Part shown: piece after piece, positions 1 through 6,852 of the stretch
Position numbering within the stretch: position 1 is the first letter of the stretch
Layout: every line of letters starts with the position of its first letter
Assembly: GCA_050329415.1 (NCBI GenBank)
Contig: JBHJOS010000005.1
Location: 1-6,852 of the forward strand
From: JANNOG01 sp050329415
GTDB lineage: Bacteria; Actinomycetota; Actinomycetes; Actinomycetales; JBBAYJ01
DNA: 6,852 nt
Direction of reading: 5' to 3'
Position numbers and translations under genes: made by a program
The notes under the pieces: generated by a model
Told to the model about the DNA's origin: nothing
The model's database searches: none
Seen by the model: only the letters and a program-made list of their open reading frames with translations

Positions 1-1728
<1,728 letters not shown>

Positions 1729-1733
1729 GGGCG

Positions 1734-2291
1734 ATGAGTGCGATGAGGGCACGGGGGATCGCCTCCGCGGTCGCGGCCGCCGGCGTGATCGGCACGGCTG
1801 CGGCCCTGGCGGGCTGCTCCGCCGAGGTCGCCCCGGGAGCGGCCGCGCTGGACCCCGACGGCGGCGTGGTCGTGACGGTCGACCAGGTGGACTCCGTGTC
1901 GGCGGAACTGTCCGAGGCCTTCCCCGGGACGGCCGACGTCGAGCGGCTCGTCGTGTTCTTCTCCGTGATCTCCGACGATGTCCGGGACCTGGCGGGGGAG
2001 TCCGGCACGGTGGTGTCCGCCGACGAGGCCCGGCGTGGCGTCGCCGAGCAGACCGAGCTGCAGCTCAGCGACGAGGCCGCGCAGGTCATCGCCACCAGCA
2101 CGATGTTCGCCCAGCTGGCCCAGGGTCCCCGGGGCGAGGTGCTCGTGGAGCGGGTGGCCGGCCTCGAGCCCGTGGTCAACCCCCGCTACGGGACCTGGGA
2201 CGCCGCCCGGTGGGAGCCCGGTCAGGGGGTGCCCATCGGCGAGGAGTCGCTGCCGTGGGTGTCCCGGGAGGGGGCGGAGCCGACCGGGTGA
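1734..2291 (+). CDS. Putative lipoprotein, SurA N-terminal-domain-like (no PPIase domain)
   Basis: From the ATG at 1734 this is a 185-residue protein. Its N-terminus is a lipoprotein signal: Arg residues at 5 and 7, an Ala/Val/Gly hydrophobic core, then the lipobox LAGC with Cys28 as the lipidation site. Three in-frame ATGs lie close together (1725, 1734, 1743). I chose 1734 because AAGGA at 1721-1725 sits 8 bases upstream; the ATG at 1725 would give an ATGA overlap with mfd, but that SD abuts it directly. The mature part starts with a short strand (VVVTVDQV), continues as a mostly helical acidic region, and ends with PRYGTWDAARW. Small secreted proteins with this helical layout and a terminal PRYG-type motif sit between mfd and mazG in many actinobacteria and are annotated as SurA N-terminal-domain proteins, a chaperone-like fold. 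No parvulin catalytic domain is present, so peptidyl-prolyl isomerase activity is not expected. The family assignment is inferred from memory of similar loci; the function is unknown. Confidence 0.78.
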   Translation: MSAMRARGIASAVAAAGVIGTAAALAGCSAEVAPGAAALDPDGGVVVTVDQVDSVSAELSEAFPGTADVERLVVFFSVISDDVRDLAGESGTVVSADEARRGVAEQTELQLSDEAAQVIATSTMFAQLAQGPRGEVLVERVAGLEPVVNPRYGTWDAARWEPGQGVPIGEESLPWVSREGAEPTG

Positions 2292-2986
2292 GCGGCGAGG
2301 CGCTGCTGGGGGTCGTCGAGGTCGTCGACCGGCTGGTGTCCCCCGGGGGGTGCCCGTGGGACGCCGAGCAGACGCACGAGAGCCTGGTGCCGCACCTCGT
2401 CGAGGAGGCCTACGAGGCGGTCGACGCGGTCGCCGGGGCCGGGACCCCCGCCGGGGACGCGGAGCTGGCCGACGAACTGGGGGACGTGCTGCTGCAGGTG
2501 GTCCTCCACGCCCGGATCGCCGTCGGCCGGGGCGCCTTCGACATCGACGACGTCGCCCGCGGCCTCGTCGCCAAGCTTCAGCGCCGCCACCCCCACGTCT
2601 TCGGTGAGGGCGGGTCGCGCGTCGAGGTGGCCGACGCCGCCGAGGTCCAGGCGAACTGGGACCGCCTCAAGGCCGCCGAGGCGCCCGGGCGCGGCCTGCT
2701 CGACGGCATCCCGGCGACGTTGCCCGCGCTGGCGCGGGCCCAGAAGGTGCTCGGGCGCCTGGAGCGGGCGGGGCTGGGTCGCCCGGTGCCGCCGGCGTCC
2801 CCCGGCGGGCCGCGGGACGCCGCGGAGGCGATCGGGATCTCGCTCCTGGGGCTCGTGGCGGCCGCTCGGGAACGGGGCGTGGACGCCGAGCAGGCGTTGC
2901 GGACCCAGGTGGCCGCGCTCGAGGCGCGACATGCCGGACGTTCCGCGGGACCGGGGCGAGCCGCCGCCGACCCGGGGCGGCACTGA
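2288..2986 (+). CDS. mazG: MazG family nucleoside triphosphate pyrophosphohydrolase
   Basis: A 232-residue protein from a GTG start. GGAG at 2276-2279 lies 8 bases upstream, and the start overlaps the lipoprotein stop in GTGA (2288-2291), so translational coupling is likely. MazG hydrolyses (d)NTPs to NMP plus pyrophosphate, cleaning the nucleotide pool and, in some bacteria, affecting (p)ppGpp levels. The N-terminal domain is well preserved: GGCPWDAEQTH at about 20-30, the metal-binding EEAYE at 39-43 and DELGD at 62-66, giving the ExxE...ExxD signature (E40, E43, E63, D66). KLQRRHPHVFGE and NWDRLKAAE follow. The second MazG domain starts with the family-typical LDGIPATLPALARAQK, but its EExxE and ExxD metal motifs are absent. 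The remainder is a short helical part and an Ala/Gly/Arg tail. E. coli MazG (about 263 residues) has two recognisable domains, so here only the first should be catalytic. The product call is firm. Confidence 0.95.
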   Translation: MSGEALLGVVEVVDRLVSPGGCPWDAEQTHESLVPHLVEEAYEAVDAVAGAGTPAGDAELADELGDVLLQVVLHARIAVGRGAFDIDDVARGLVAKLQRRHPHVFGEGGSRVEVADAAEVQANWDRLKAAEAPGRGLLDGIPATLPALARAQKVLGRLERAGLGRPVPPASPGGPRDAAEAIGISLLGLVAAARERGVDAEQALRTQVAALEARHAGRSAGPGRAAADPGRH

Positions 2987-2987
2987 C

Positions 2988-2993
2988 TACTGT
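2988..2993 (+). promoter_or_regulatory. Candidate -10 element (TACTGT) upstream of the kinase
   Basis: TACTGT fits the actinobacterial -10 consensus TANNNT and begins 2 bases after the mazG stop. Six bases separate it from A3000, which is the A of an ATG, the geometry of a leaderless transcript. The same GACTACNNT string precedes eno (5178-5186). No TTGAC-like -35 is visible at 16-18 bases, which is common in these genomes but leaves the call unproven. Confidence 0.4.
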
Positions 2994-2999
2994 TCACGC

Positions 3000-3089
3000 A
3001 TGCCTCGGGTGCCGCGGACGCCACCGACGGGTCGCGCAGCCGCGCGCTCGCGGGGGGCCGTCGGACACCTGACGGGGGCCGTCACGTGA
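3000..3089 (+). CDS. Possible leaderless 29-codon leader ORF overlapping the kinase start
   Basis: An ATG at 3000 lies exactly where transcription from the TACTGT element would start, so it could be translated without a ribosome binding site. The frame runs 29 codons and stops at TGA 3087-3089, which shares GTGA with the kinase start codon at 3086. The peptide is rich in Arg, Ala, Pro, Gly and Thr (it begins MPRVPRTPPTG) and resembles no family I know. Leaderless short ORFs with a 4-base overlap to the next gene are well documented in mycobacteria, where they couple translation. The kinase itself has only a GGGGG run upstream rather than a convincing SD, which would suit coupling. Against it, in G+C-rich DNA an open frame this short is easily chance, and its codon bias is somewhat weaker than in the real genes. 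Confidence 0.3.
   Translation: MPRVPRTPPTGRAAARSRGAVGHLTGAVT
3024..3084 (+). promoter_or_regulatory. Set of mutually exclusive short stems in the kinase leader
   Basis: Four short arms alternate in polarity: CCGACGG (3024-3030), CCGTCGG (3058-3064), CTGACGG (3069-3075) and CCGTCA (3079-3084). Arms 1 and 2 pair over 7 bp with a 27-base loop. Arms 2 and 3 pair over 7 bp, one of them G-U, around an ACAC tetraloop. Arm 3, as TGACGG (3070-3075), can instead pair with arm 4 over 6 bp around GGG. That last stem ends one base before the kinase GTG and covers its only G-rich upstream run. The order would allow an attenuator-like or SD-masking switch within the putative leader ORF. Stems of 5-7 bp are frequent in such DNA, so this is a candidate only. 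Confidence 0.22.
3053..3083. repeat. 10-bp direct repeat GGGGGCCGTC, two copies 21 bp apart
   Basis: GGGGGCCGTC occurs at 3053-3062 and again at 3074-3083, so the copies start 21 bp apart, about two helical turns, directly before the kinase start. This could be a tandem operator. It overlaps the arms of the alternative stems, so the two interpretations compete. Confidence 0.35.
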
Positions 3090-5104
3090 TCGAGGCTTGG
3101 CAGGTCCTCGGCGAGCGCTACGAACTCGGCGAGGTCCTCGGCACCGGTGGCATGGCCGAGGTGCGGCGCGCCCGCGACATCCGGCTGGGGCGCGAGGTCG
3201 CGATCAAGCTGCTGCGGCCCGAGGCGGCGCGCAACGAGGAGATCGTCACGGCCTTCCGGGCCGAGGCCATGGCCAGCGCGCGCCTCAACCATCCCGGCAT
3301 CGTCGCGGTCTACGACGTGGGGGAGGCGGAGCTGGCCGGCGTGCGGCGGCCGTACCTCGTGATGGAGATGATCGAGGGCACGCCGCTGTCGGCCCTGCTG
3401 GCCGACGGAACCTCGCTCACCGTCGAGCGCTCGATCGAGATCGGGGTCGACGTCTGCGCGGCGCTCGCGCACGCGCACGAGCGCGGGGTCATCCACCGCG
3501 ACGTCACACCGAGCAACCTCATGATCATGCCGAACGGCGCAGTCAAGGTCACTGACTTCGGCATCGCCCGGGCGGTCACGGAGGATGCGGACGCCGACAC
3601 CGACGCCGGCCGCGGGTACGGCTCGGTCGCCTTCATCAGCCCGGAGCAGGCCCGGCGGCGCCCGGTCGACGCCCGGTCCGACCTCTACTCGTTCGGCTGC
3701 GTCCTCATGACGATGCTGACGGGCACGCCGCCGTTCGCGGGGTCGCCGCAGGCGGTCGTCGCGGCACACGTCCGGACCCGTGCGTCGGTGCCGTCCGACC
3801 GCCGGCCCGGCATCGACCCCGCCATCGACGAGGTCGTCCTCCGCTGCCTCGCCAAGGATCCGTGGCACCGGCCGCAGACCGCGGCGGAACTGCGGCGGGA
3901 CCTGCTGCGAATCCTCGTGGAGTTCGACGCGGTGGCCGCGCGGTCGGCGGCGGCGGGCGGGCTGGCGGCGCCGGAGCACGAGGGCTACGACGTCACCGAG
4001 CTGCCCACGGCACGGGTCGCGTCCGGGCTGTTGCCGGACGTGCCGCCGGATCCCGAGCCGGACCACCCCGCCCCCCGGGCACTCACCGCCGGCCCGCCGC
4101 GAGCGGCCCTGCCGGCAGCCATGTCCGGGCCGGTGGGCGACACCGGAGCCGGTACCCCGGCCGCCGGGGGGACGACTGCGCCGGCGGCCGCCGCGGGCGA
4201 GGGGTCCCCGGGGCCACCGAAGGGTTCCCCCGGGGCCCGGGTGACGGGCGAGGACGGCGAGGGCGCCGACCGTCGCGTCCTGGGGCGGCGAGGGTGGCTG
4301 CTCGCTGCCGTCGTCGCCGTTCTCGCCGGGCTTGCCGCGCTGGTCTGGGGGCTCGCCCAGGCGCCCGGGGCGTCGAGTGTCGAGGTGCCGGCCACCGCCG
4401 GGCTCACGGTTCGGGAGGCGGAGCGGGAACTGGACGGCGTCGGGCTCGAGGTGGGTTCGCCCATCGCCGAGGCATCCCGGGACATCGACGTCGGACTCGT
4501 GATCCGAACCGAGCCGCCCGCCGGTGAGACGATGACCCGCGGCGAGGAGGTCGCCCTGGTCATCTCGACCGGCCCGGCCCAGGTCGCCGTCCCCGAGGCC
4601 GAGGGCCTGGACGTGGACGAGGCGAGGGAGGTCCTGCGAGAGGCCGGGCTCGAGCTCGGCGAGATCGTCGCCAGCGACTCCTCGCTGCCCCGCGACCGGG
4701 TCATCCGGTCCGAACCGGCGTTCGGGGAGCTCGTCGTCGAGGGCACTCCCGTCTCGCTGGTGGCGGCCAGCGGCAGCAACGTCGTGCCGCAGGCCCGCGG
4801 GCTCGACGAGGACGAGGCCCGGCGCCTGCTGGAGGACGCCGGCTTCGAGGTCGAGGTGCAGTCGGACCCCGAGTCCAGTGAGCCGGTCGGCACGGTGCTC
4901 AGCGTGGCCCCCGCTGCCGGCGTGCGGCAGGAGGTCGGGACCTCCGTCGTCCTCACCGTGGCGCTGCCCGCCGACGCCGTCGGTCCCACCGGAGTCCTCG
5001 GGCGCAGCGTGCTGGGGACCGCGACCGTCGACCCCGAGCCGTCGGCGGCGGCCACCCTGACCGCGACGGTGACCGAGACCGAGACCGTCACGCGCTCCCC
5101 CTGA
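3086..5104 (+). CDS. Membrane Ser/Thr protein kinase with three extracellular PASTA repeats (PknB-like)
   Basis: 672 residues from a GTG start; the kinase fold begins about ten residues in, as usual, and no other ATG or GTG start lies upstream in frame. The kinase domain (about 11-280) shows the glycine loop GTGGMAEV (19-26), VAIK with Lys41, Glu60 in helix C, HRD (137-139), Asn144, DFG (157-159), SPE (185-187) and DLYSFG (199-204). The catalytic loop reads HRDVTPSN, so Thr141 replaces the usual Lys of HRDxKPxN. A Pro/Ala/Gly-rich linker (about 281-400) leads to one membrane segment (about 403-425). Three PASTA repeats follow (about 432-496, 499-561, 564-626), each with a VP-like start and a GT/GE...V end. 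The tail (about 650-672) is Thr-rich. PASTA kinases sense peptidoglycan fragments or lipid II and phosphorylate growth and division proteins; M. tuberculosis PknB has four PASTA units. This copy lies between mazG and eno, not in the usual pbpA-rodA-pstP cluster; no phosphatase gene is adjacent. Substrates are unknown. Confidence 0.95.
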   Translation: MIEAWQVLGERYELGEVLGTGGMAEVRRARDIRLGREVAIKLLRPEAARNEEIVTAFRAEAMASARLNHPGIVAVYDVGEAELAGVRRPYLVMEMIEGTPLSALLADGTSLTVERSIEIGVDVCAALAHAHERGVIHRDVTPSNLMIMPNGAVKVTDFGIARAVTEDADADTDAGRGYGSVAFISPEQARRRPVDARSDLYSFGCVLMTMLTGTPPFAGSPQAVVAAHVRTRASVPSDRRPGIDPAIDEVVLRCLAKDPWHRPQTAAELRRDLLRILVEFDAVAARSAAAGGLAAPEHEGYDVTELPTARVASGLLPDVPPDPEPDHPAPRALTAGPPRAALPAAMSGPVGDTGAGTPAAGGTTAPAAAAGEGSPGPPKGSPGARVTGEDGEGADRRVLGRRGWLLAAVVAVLAGLAALVWGLAQAPGASSVEVPATAGLTVREAERELDGVGLEVGSPIAEASRDIDVGLVIRTEPPAGETMTRGEEVALVISTGPAQVAVPEAEGLDVDEAREVLREAGLELGEIVASDSSLPRDRVIRSEPAFGELVVEGTPVSLVAASGSNVVPQARGLDEDEARRLLEDAGFEVEVQSDPESSEPVGTVLSVAPAAGVRQEVGTSVVLTVALPADAVGPTGVLGRSVLGTATVDPEPSAAATLTATVTETETVTRSP

Positions 5105-5134
5105 TCCCCGACCCGGGCGCTGCCGCACCGTCCG

Positions 5135-5158
5135 GGGCCCGGTGCGCGCGCCGGGCCC
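5135..5158 (+). terminator. Candidate terminator hairpin between kinase gene and eno
   Basis: Perfect 8-bp inverted repeat GGGCCCGG / CCGGGCCC (5135-5142 and 5151-5158) with an 8-base loop TGCGCGCG. It lies 30 bases after the kinase stop and 22 bases before the eno -10 candidate. There is no U-tract, so it would be a U-less terminator of the kind proposed for actinobacteria, or simply a stable stem. Its position between two transcription units is what favours the terminator reading. Confidence 0.5.
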
Positions 5159-5180
5159 GCGCCGTGGGCGGACCTGCGAC

Positions 5181-5186
5181 TACGCT
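5181..5186 (+). promoter_or_regulatory. Candidate -10 element (TACGCT) for eno
   Basis: TACGCT fits TANNNT and is preceded by GAC, as at the kinase leader. It predicts a start near G5193 and a 55-base leader ahead of the eno GTG. No convincing -35 hexamer is visible at 16-18 bases upstream. A separate promoter makes sense for a highly expressed glycolytic gene lying behind a terminator-like hairpin. Confidence 0.4.
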
Positions 5187-5234
5187 CGGCCCGGAATGTC
5201 GCGTCGACCGGTCCGGTCGGCGCCCTCACCCGCC

Positions 5235-5242
5235 GGAAGGAG
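5235..5242 (+). promoter_or_regulatory. Strong ribosome binding site of eno
   Basis: GGAAGGAG ends 5 bases before the GTG at 5248. It is the best Shine-Dalgarno match in the window. It fixes the enolase start at this GTG and excludes the in-frame GTG at 5164. Confidence 0.85.
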
Positions 5243-5247
5243 CACCA

Positions 5248-6531
5248 GTGGCCGTCATCGGGGCGATCGGAGCCCGCGAGATCCTCGACTCGCGTGGCAA
5301 TCCCACCGTCGAGGTGGAGGTCGAGCTCGACGACGGCAGCACCGGCCGCGCAGCCGTGCCGTCCGGTGCGTCGACCGGCCAGTTCGAGGCGAACGAGCGG
5401 CGCGACGGCGACGCCGACCGGTACCTGGGCAAGGGAGTCCTCGGCGCGGTCGAGGCGGTGCTCGAGGACATCGGCCCCGAGCTGGCCGACTACGACGCCT
5501 CCGCGCAGCGCCTCATCGACCAGGCCATGATCGACCTCGACGGCACACCCACCAAGGCCAAGCTGGGCGCCAACGCCATCCTCGGGGTGTCCCTCGCGGT
5601 GGCCAAGGCCGCCGCCGCCTCGGCCGGCCTGCCGCTCTACCGCTACGTCGGCGGACCCAACGCCCACGTCCTGCCGGTGCCGATGATGAACATCCTCAAC
5701 GGCGGCGCGCACGCGGACTCCGGGGTCGACGTCCAGGAGTTCATGGTGGCTCCGGTCGGCGCCGCCTCGTTCGCCGAGGGCCTGCGGTGGGGTGCGGAGG
5801 TGTACCACTCGCTGAAGTCGGTGCTCAAGGAACGCGGGCTCGCCACGGGGCTGGGGGACGAGGGCGGCTTCGCCCCCAGCCTGCCCGCCAACCGCGACGC
5901 CCTCGACCTCATCGCCGCGGCGGTCGACCGTGCCGGGTACAGCCTCGGCGACGACCTCGTGCTCGCCCTCGACGTGGCCGCCACCGAGTTCGCCGTCGAC
6001 GGCGGCTACCGGTTCGAGGGGCAGGTCCGGACGGCGGCCGAGATGATCGAGTACTACCGTGAACTGGCCGACTCCTACCCCCTGGTCAGCATCGAGGATC
6101 CGCTGGGCGAGGAGGACTGGGAGGGCTGGGCCGCCATGACGGCCGTCCTCGGGGAGCAGGTCCAGATCGTCGGCGACGACCTGTTCGTCACGAACCCCAC
6201 CCGGCTGCAGCGGGGCATCGACGAGCGTGCCGCGAACGCGCTGTTGGTCAAGGTCAACCAGATCGGCTCGTTGACGGAGACGCTCGACGCGGTCGATCTG
6301 GCGCACCGCCACGGCCTGCGCTGCATGATGAGTCACCGCTCGGGCGAGACCGAGGACACCACGATCGCCGATCTCGCGGTCGCGACGAACTGCGGTCAGA
6401 TCAAGACCGGTGCCCCCGCCCGGACCGACCGGGTCGCCAAGTACAACCAGCTCCTGCGGATCGAGGAGGAGCTGGACGACGCGGCGCTGTACGCCGGGTA
6501 CTCGGCGTTCCCGCGCGCCCGACGGGGGTGA
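5248..6531 (+). CDS. eno: Enolase (phosphopyruvate hydratase)
   Basis: 427 residues from a GTG start, against 429-432 in M. tuberculosis and E. coli, so full length. Enolase interconverts 2-phosphoglycerate and phosphoenolpyruvate in glycolysis and gluconeogenesis in the cytoplasm and is Mg-dependent. The start GAREILDSRGNPTVEVEV is diagnostic. Active-site residues are present: the SGAST loop (39-43), His155 in NGGAHAD, Glu164 in VQEFM, Glu205 in GDEGGFAP, the Mg ligands Asp242, Glu283 and Asp310 (in LDVAATEF, SIEDPL and GDDLF), Lys335 in LLVKVNQIGS, the signature SHRSGETEDTT from Ser362 with His363-Arg364-Ser365, and Lys386 in GQIKTGAP. All catalytic positions are intact. Bacterial enolase is an octamer or dimer and in some species part of the RNA degradosome; nothing here bears on that. 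A strong SD and a candidate promoter lie upstream. The stop overlaps the next start in GTGA, so the septum gene is probably co-transcribed and coupled. Confidence 0.98.
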   Translation: MAVIGAIGAREILDSRGNPTVEVEVELDDGSTGRAAVPSGASTGQFEANERRDGDADRYLGKGVLGAVEAVLEDIGPELADYDASAQRLIDQAMIDLDGTPTKAKLGANAILGVSLAVAKAAAASAGLPLYRYVGGPNAHVLPVPMMNILNGGAHADSGVDVQEFMVAPVGAASFAEGLRWGAEVYHSLKSVLKERGLATGLGDEGGFAPSLPANRDALDLIAAAVDRAGYSLGDDLVLALDVAATEFAVDGGYRFEGQVRTAAEMIEYYRELADSYPLVSIEDPLGEEDWEGWAAMTAVLGEQVQIVGDDLFVTNPTRLQRGIDERAANALLVKVNQIGSLTETLDAVDLAHRHGLRCMMSHRSGETEDTTIADLAVATNCGQIKTGAPARTDRVAKYNQLLRIEEELDDAALYAGYSAFPRARRG

Positions 6532-6852
6532 GCGGCGCGGTGCCCCGGCGAGCCGGACCCCGGTCCGGCCGGGCGCCCGCGCTGTCGGCCCGGCGGACGG
6601 TGGTCCTCGTGGTCCTCGGGGTGGCCTGCACCGTGACGCTCGCGCCGCAGGTCCGGCTCTACGTGGACCAGGAGCGGCGCCAGGCCGCGCTGGAGCAGGA
6701 GATCGACGACCGGCAGGCCGCCGTGGCCGACCTCGAGAACCAGTTGCGCCTGTGGGGGGACGACGCGTTCGTCGCCGCCCAGGCGCGGGAGCGGCTCCAC
6801 TACGTGATGCCGGGGGAGACGGGGTACGTCGTGGCGACGCCGGAGGAGGACG
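6528..6852 (+). CDS. ftsB: FtsB/DivIC-family septum formation protein (3' end outside window)
   Basis: 108 codons are visible from a GTG start that shares GTGA with the eno stop; the frame is still open at the window edge. Layout: an Arg/Pro-rich cytoplasmic tail (1-23), one hydrophobic membrane segment (about 24-40, VVLVVLGVACTVTLAP), then a heptad-like coiled coil (about 44-75, LYVDQERRQAALEQEIDDRQ and onward). After it come WGDDAFVAAQARERLHYVMPGETGYVV, the typical DivIC/FtsB stretch (W-x-D-P-x-Y/F-V-x-x-x-AR-x-x-L-x-Y-V-x-PGE). Family members are bitopic proteins that join FtsL and FtsQ/DivIB and help activate septal wall synthesis by FtsWI. The position directly after eno matches other actinobacteria, where this gene is annotated as septum formation initiator (Rv1024 in M. 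tuberculosis). The usual Pro of the WDDP motif is Ala80 here (WGDDAF). There is no strong SD, so translation probably depends on coupling to eno. The later GTG at 6540 is an alternative start. Confidence 0.9.
   Translation, partial: MSGAVPRRAGPRSGRAPALSARRTVVLVVLGVACTVTLAPQVRLYVDQERRQAALEQEIDDRQAAVADLENQLRLWGDDAFVAAQARERLHYVMPGETGYVVATPEED

Noticed and set aside
2984..3086. mazG and the kinase are in the same frame with only one TGA between them, suggesting a readthrough fusion.
   Set aside because: The gap translates to low-complexity residues, no readthrough context is evident, and stop-free stretches of 100 bases are common in this composition.
3082..3089. The 8-bp palindrome TCACGTGA spanning the kinase start codon.
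   Set aside because: A single short palindrome with no flanking extension; chance or the constraint of the GTGA overlap is sufficient explanation.
5065..5089. A 6-bp stem GACGGT/ACCGTC with a 13-base loop near the end of the kinase gene.
   Set aside because: It lies in coding sequence for a Thr/Glu repeat (TVTETETVT), so codon repetition explains it. It is weak compared with the stem at 5135-5158.
2987..5128. A 713-codon open frame on the minus strand, antisense to the kinase gene.
   Set aside because: Its composition (Gly, Arg, Asp, His, Leu-rich) is what antisense reading of G/C-ending codons gives. No family motif is visible, and the opposite strand carries an unmistakable kinase.
5142..6062. 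A 306-codon + strand frame beginning ahead of eno, with an ATG at 5196 close to the predicted transcript start.
   Set aside because: It runs far into eno in another frame and is almost entirely Arg/Gly/Pro, typical of an off-frame reading. The ATG at 5196 is not at the predicted +1 and no short ORF ends before eno.
3985..6336. A 783-codon open frame on the minus strand covering the kinase end and most of eno.
   Set aside because: It is antisense to enolase and PASTA coding, changes composition abruptly along its length (His/Asp/Val-rich, then Ser/Thr/Arg-rich), and has no recognisable domain. It is a shadow of high G+C at third positions.

Overview
This is a strongly G+C-rich window in which almost every codon of the real genes ends in G or C. 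That bias opens long spurious frames on both strands. Gene content and order point to a high-GC actinobacterium (Actinomycetota): mfd, a secreted or lipoprotein SurA-like protein, mazG, eno, then an FtsB/DivIC-type septum protein. This order is a familiar actinobacterial neighbourhood; the M. tuberculosis counterpart runs mfd, mazG, lpqU, eno, ftsB-like. The order within the phylum cannot be fixed from the sequence alone. All recognised genes are on the + strand. No tRNA, rRNA, CRISPR array or mobile element was seen.

Layout. Positions 1-1728 hold the C-terminal half of the transcription-repair coupling factor Mfd, cut by the left edge. About 1734-2291 is a small lipoprotein resembling the SurA N-terminal domain. 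Positions 2288-2986 encode the MazG nucleotide pyrophosphohydrolase. These three form a tight unit: lipoprotein and mazG overlap by 4 bases (GTGA), and an ATGA overlap links mfd to the lipoprotein if the earliest start is used. A 99-base gap (2987-3085) follows. It contains a -10-like element, a possible leaderless 29-codon ORF and alternative short stems. Positions 3086-5104 encode a transmembrane Ser/Thr protein kinase with three extracellular PASTA repeats. A 143-base gap (5105-5247) holds a strong GC hairpin, a -10-like element and a good ribosome binding site. Positions 5248-6531 are enolase. Positions 6528-6852 are the start of an FtsB/DivIC-family septum protein, overlapping eno by GTGA and cut by the right edge.

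How the genes fit together. Mfd (repair of transcribed strands) and MazG (removal of non-canonical NTPs) are genome-maintenance functions. Enolase is central glycolysis. The PASTA kinase and the FtsB-like protein both belong to envelope growth and division, so the locus mixes housekeeping with cell-wall signalling. The most interesting part is the kinase and its short upstream leader. The kinase occupies the mazG-eno interval and carries Thr where the catalytic-loop Lys is expected. Its leader could encode a leaderless peptide whose stop codon overlaps the kinase start. I found no convincing evidence of a wholly new system; most of the window is ordinary conserved actinobacterial sequence.
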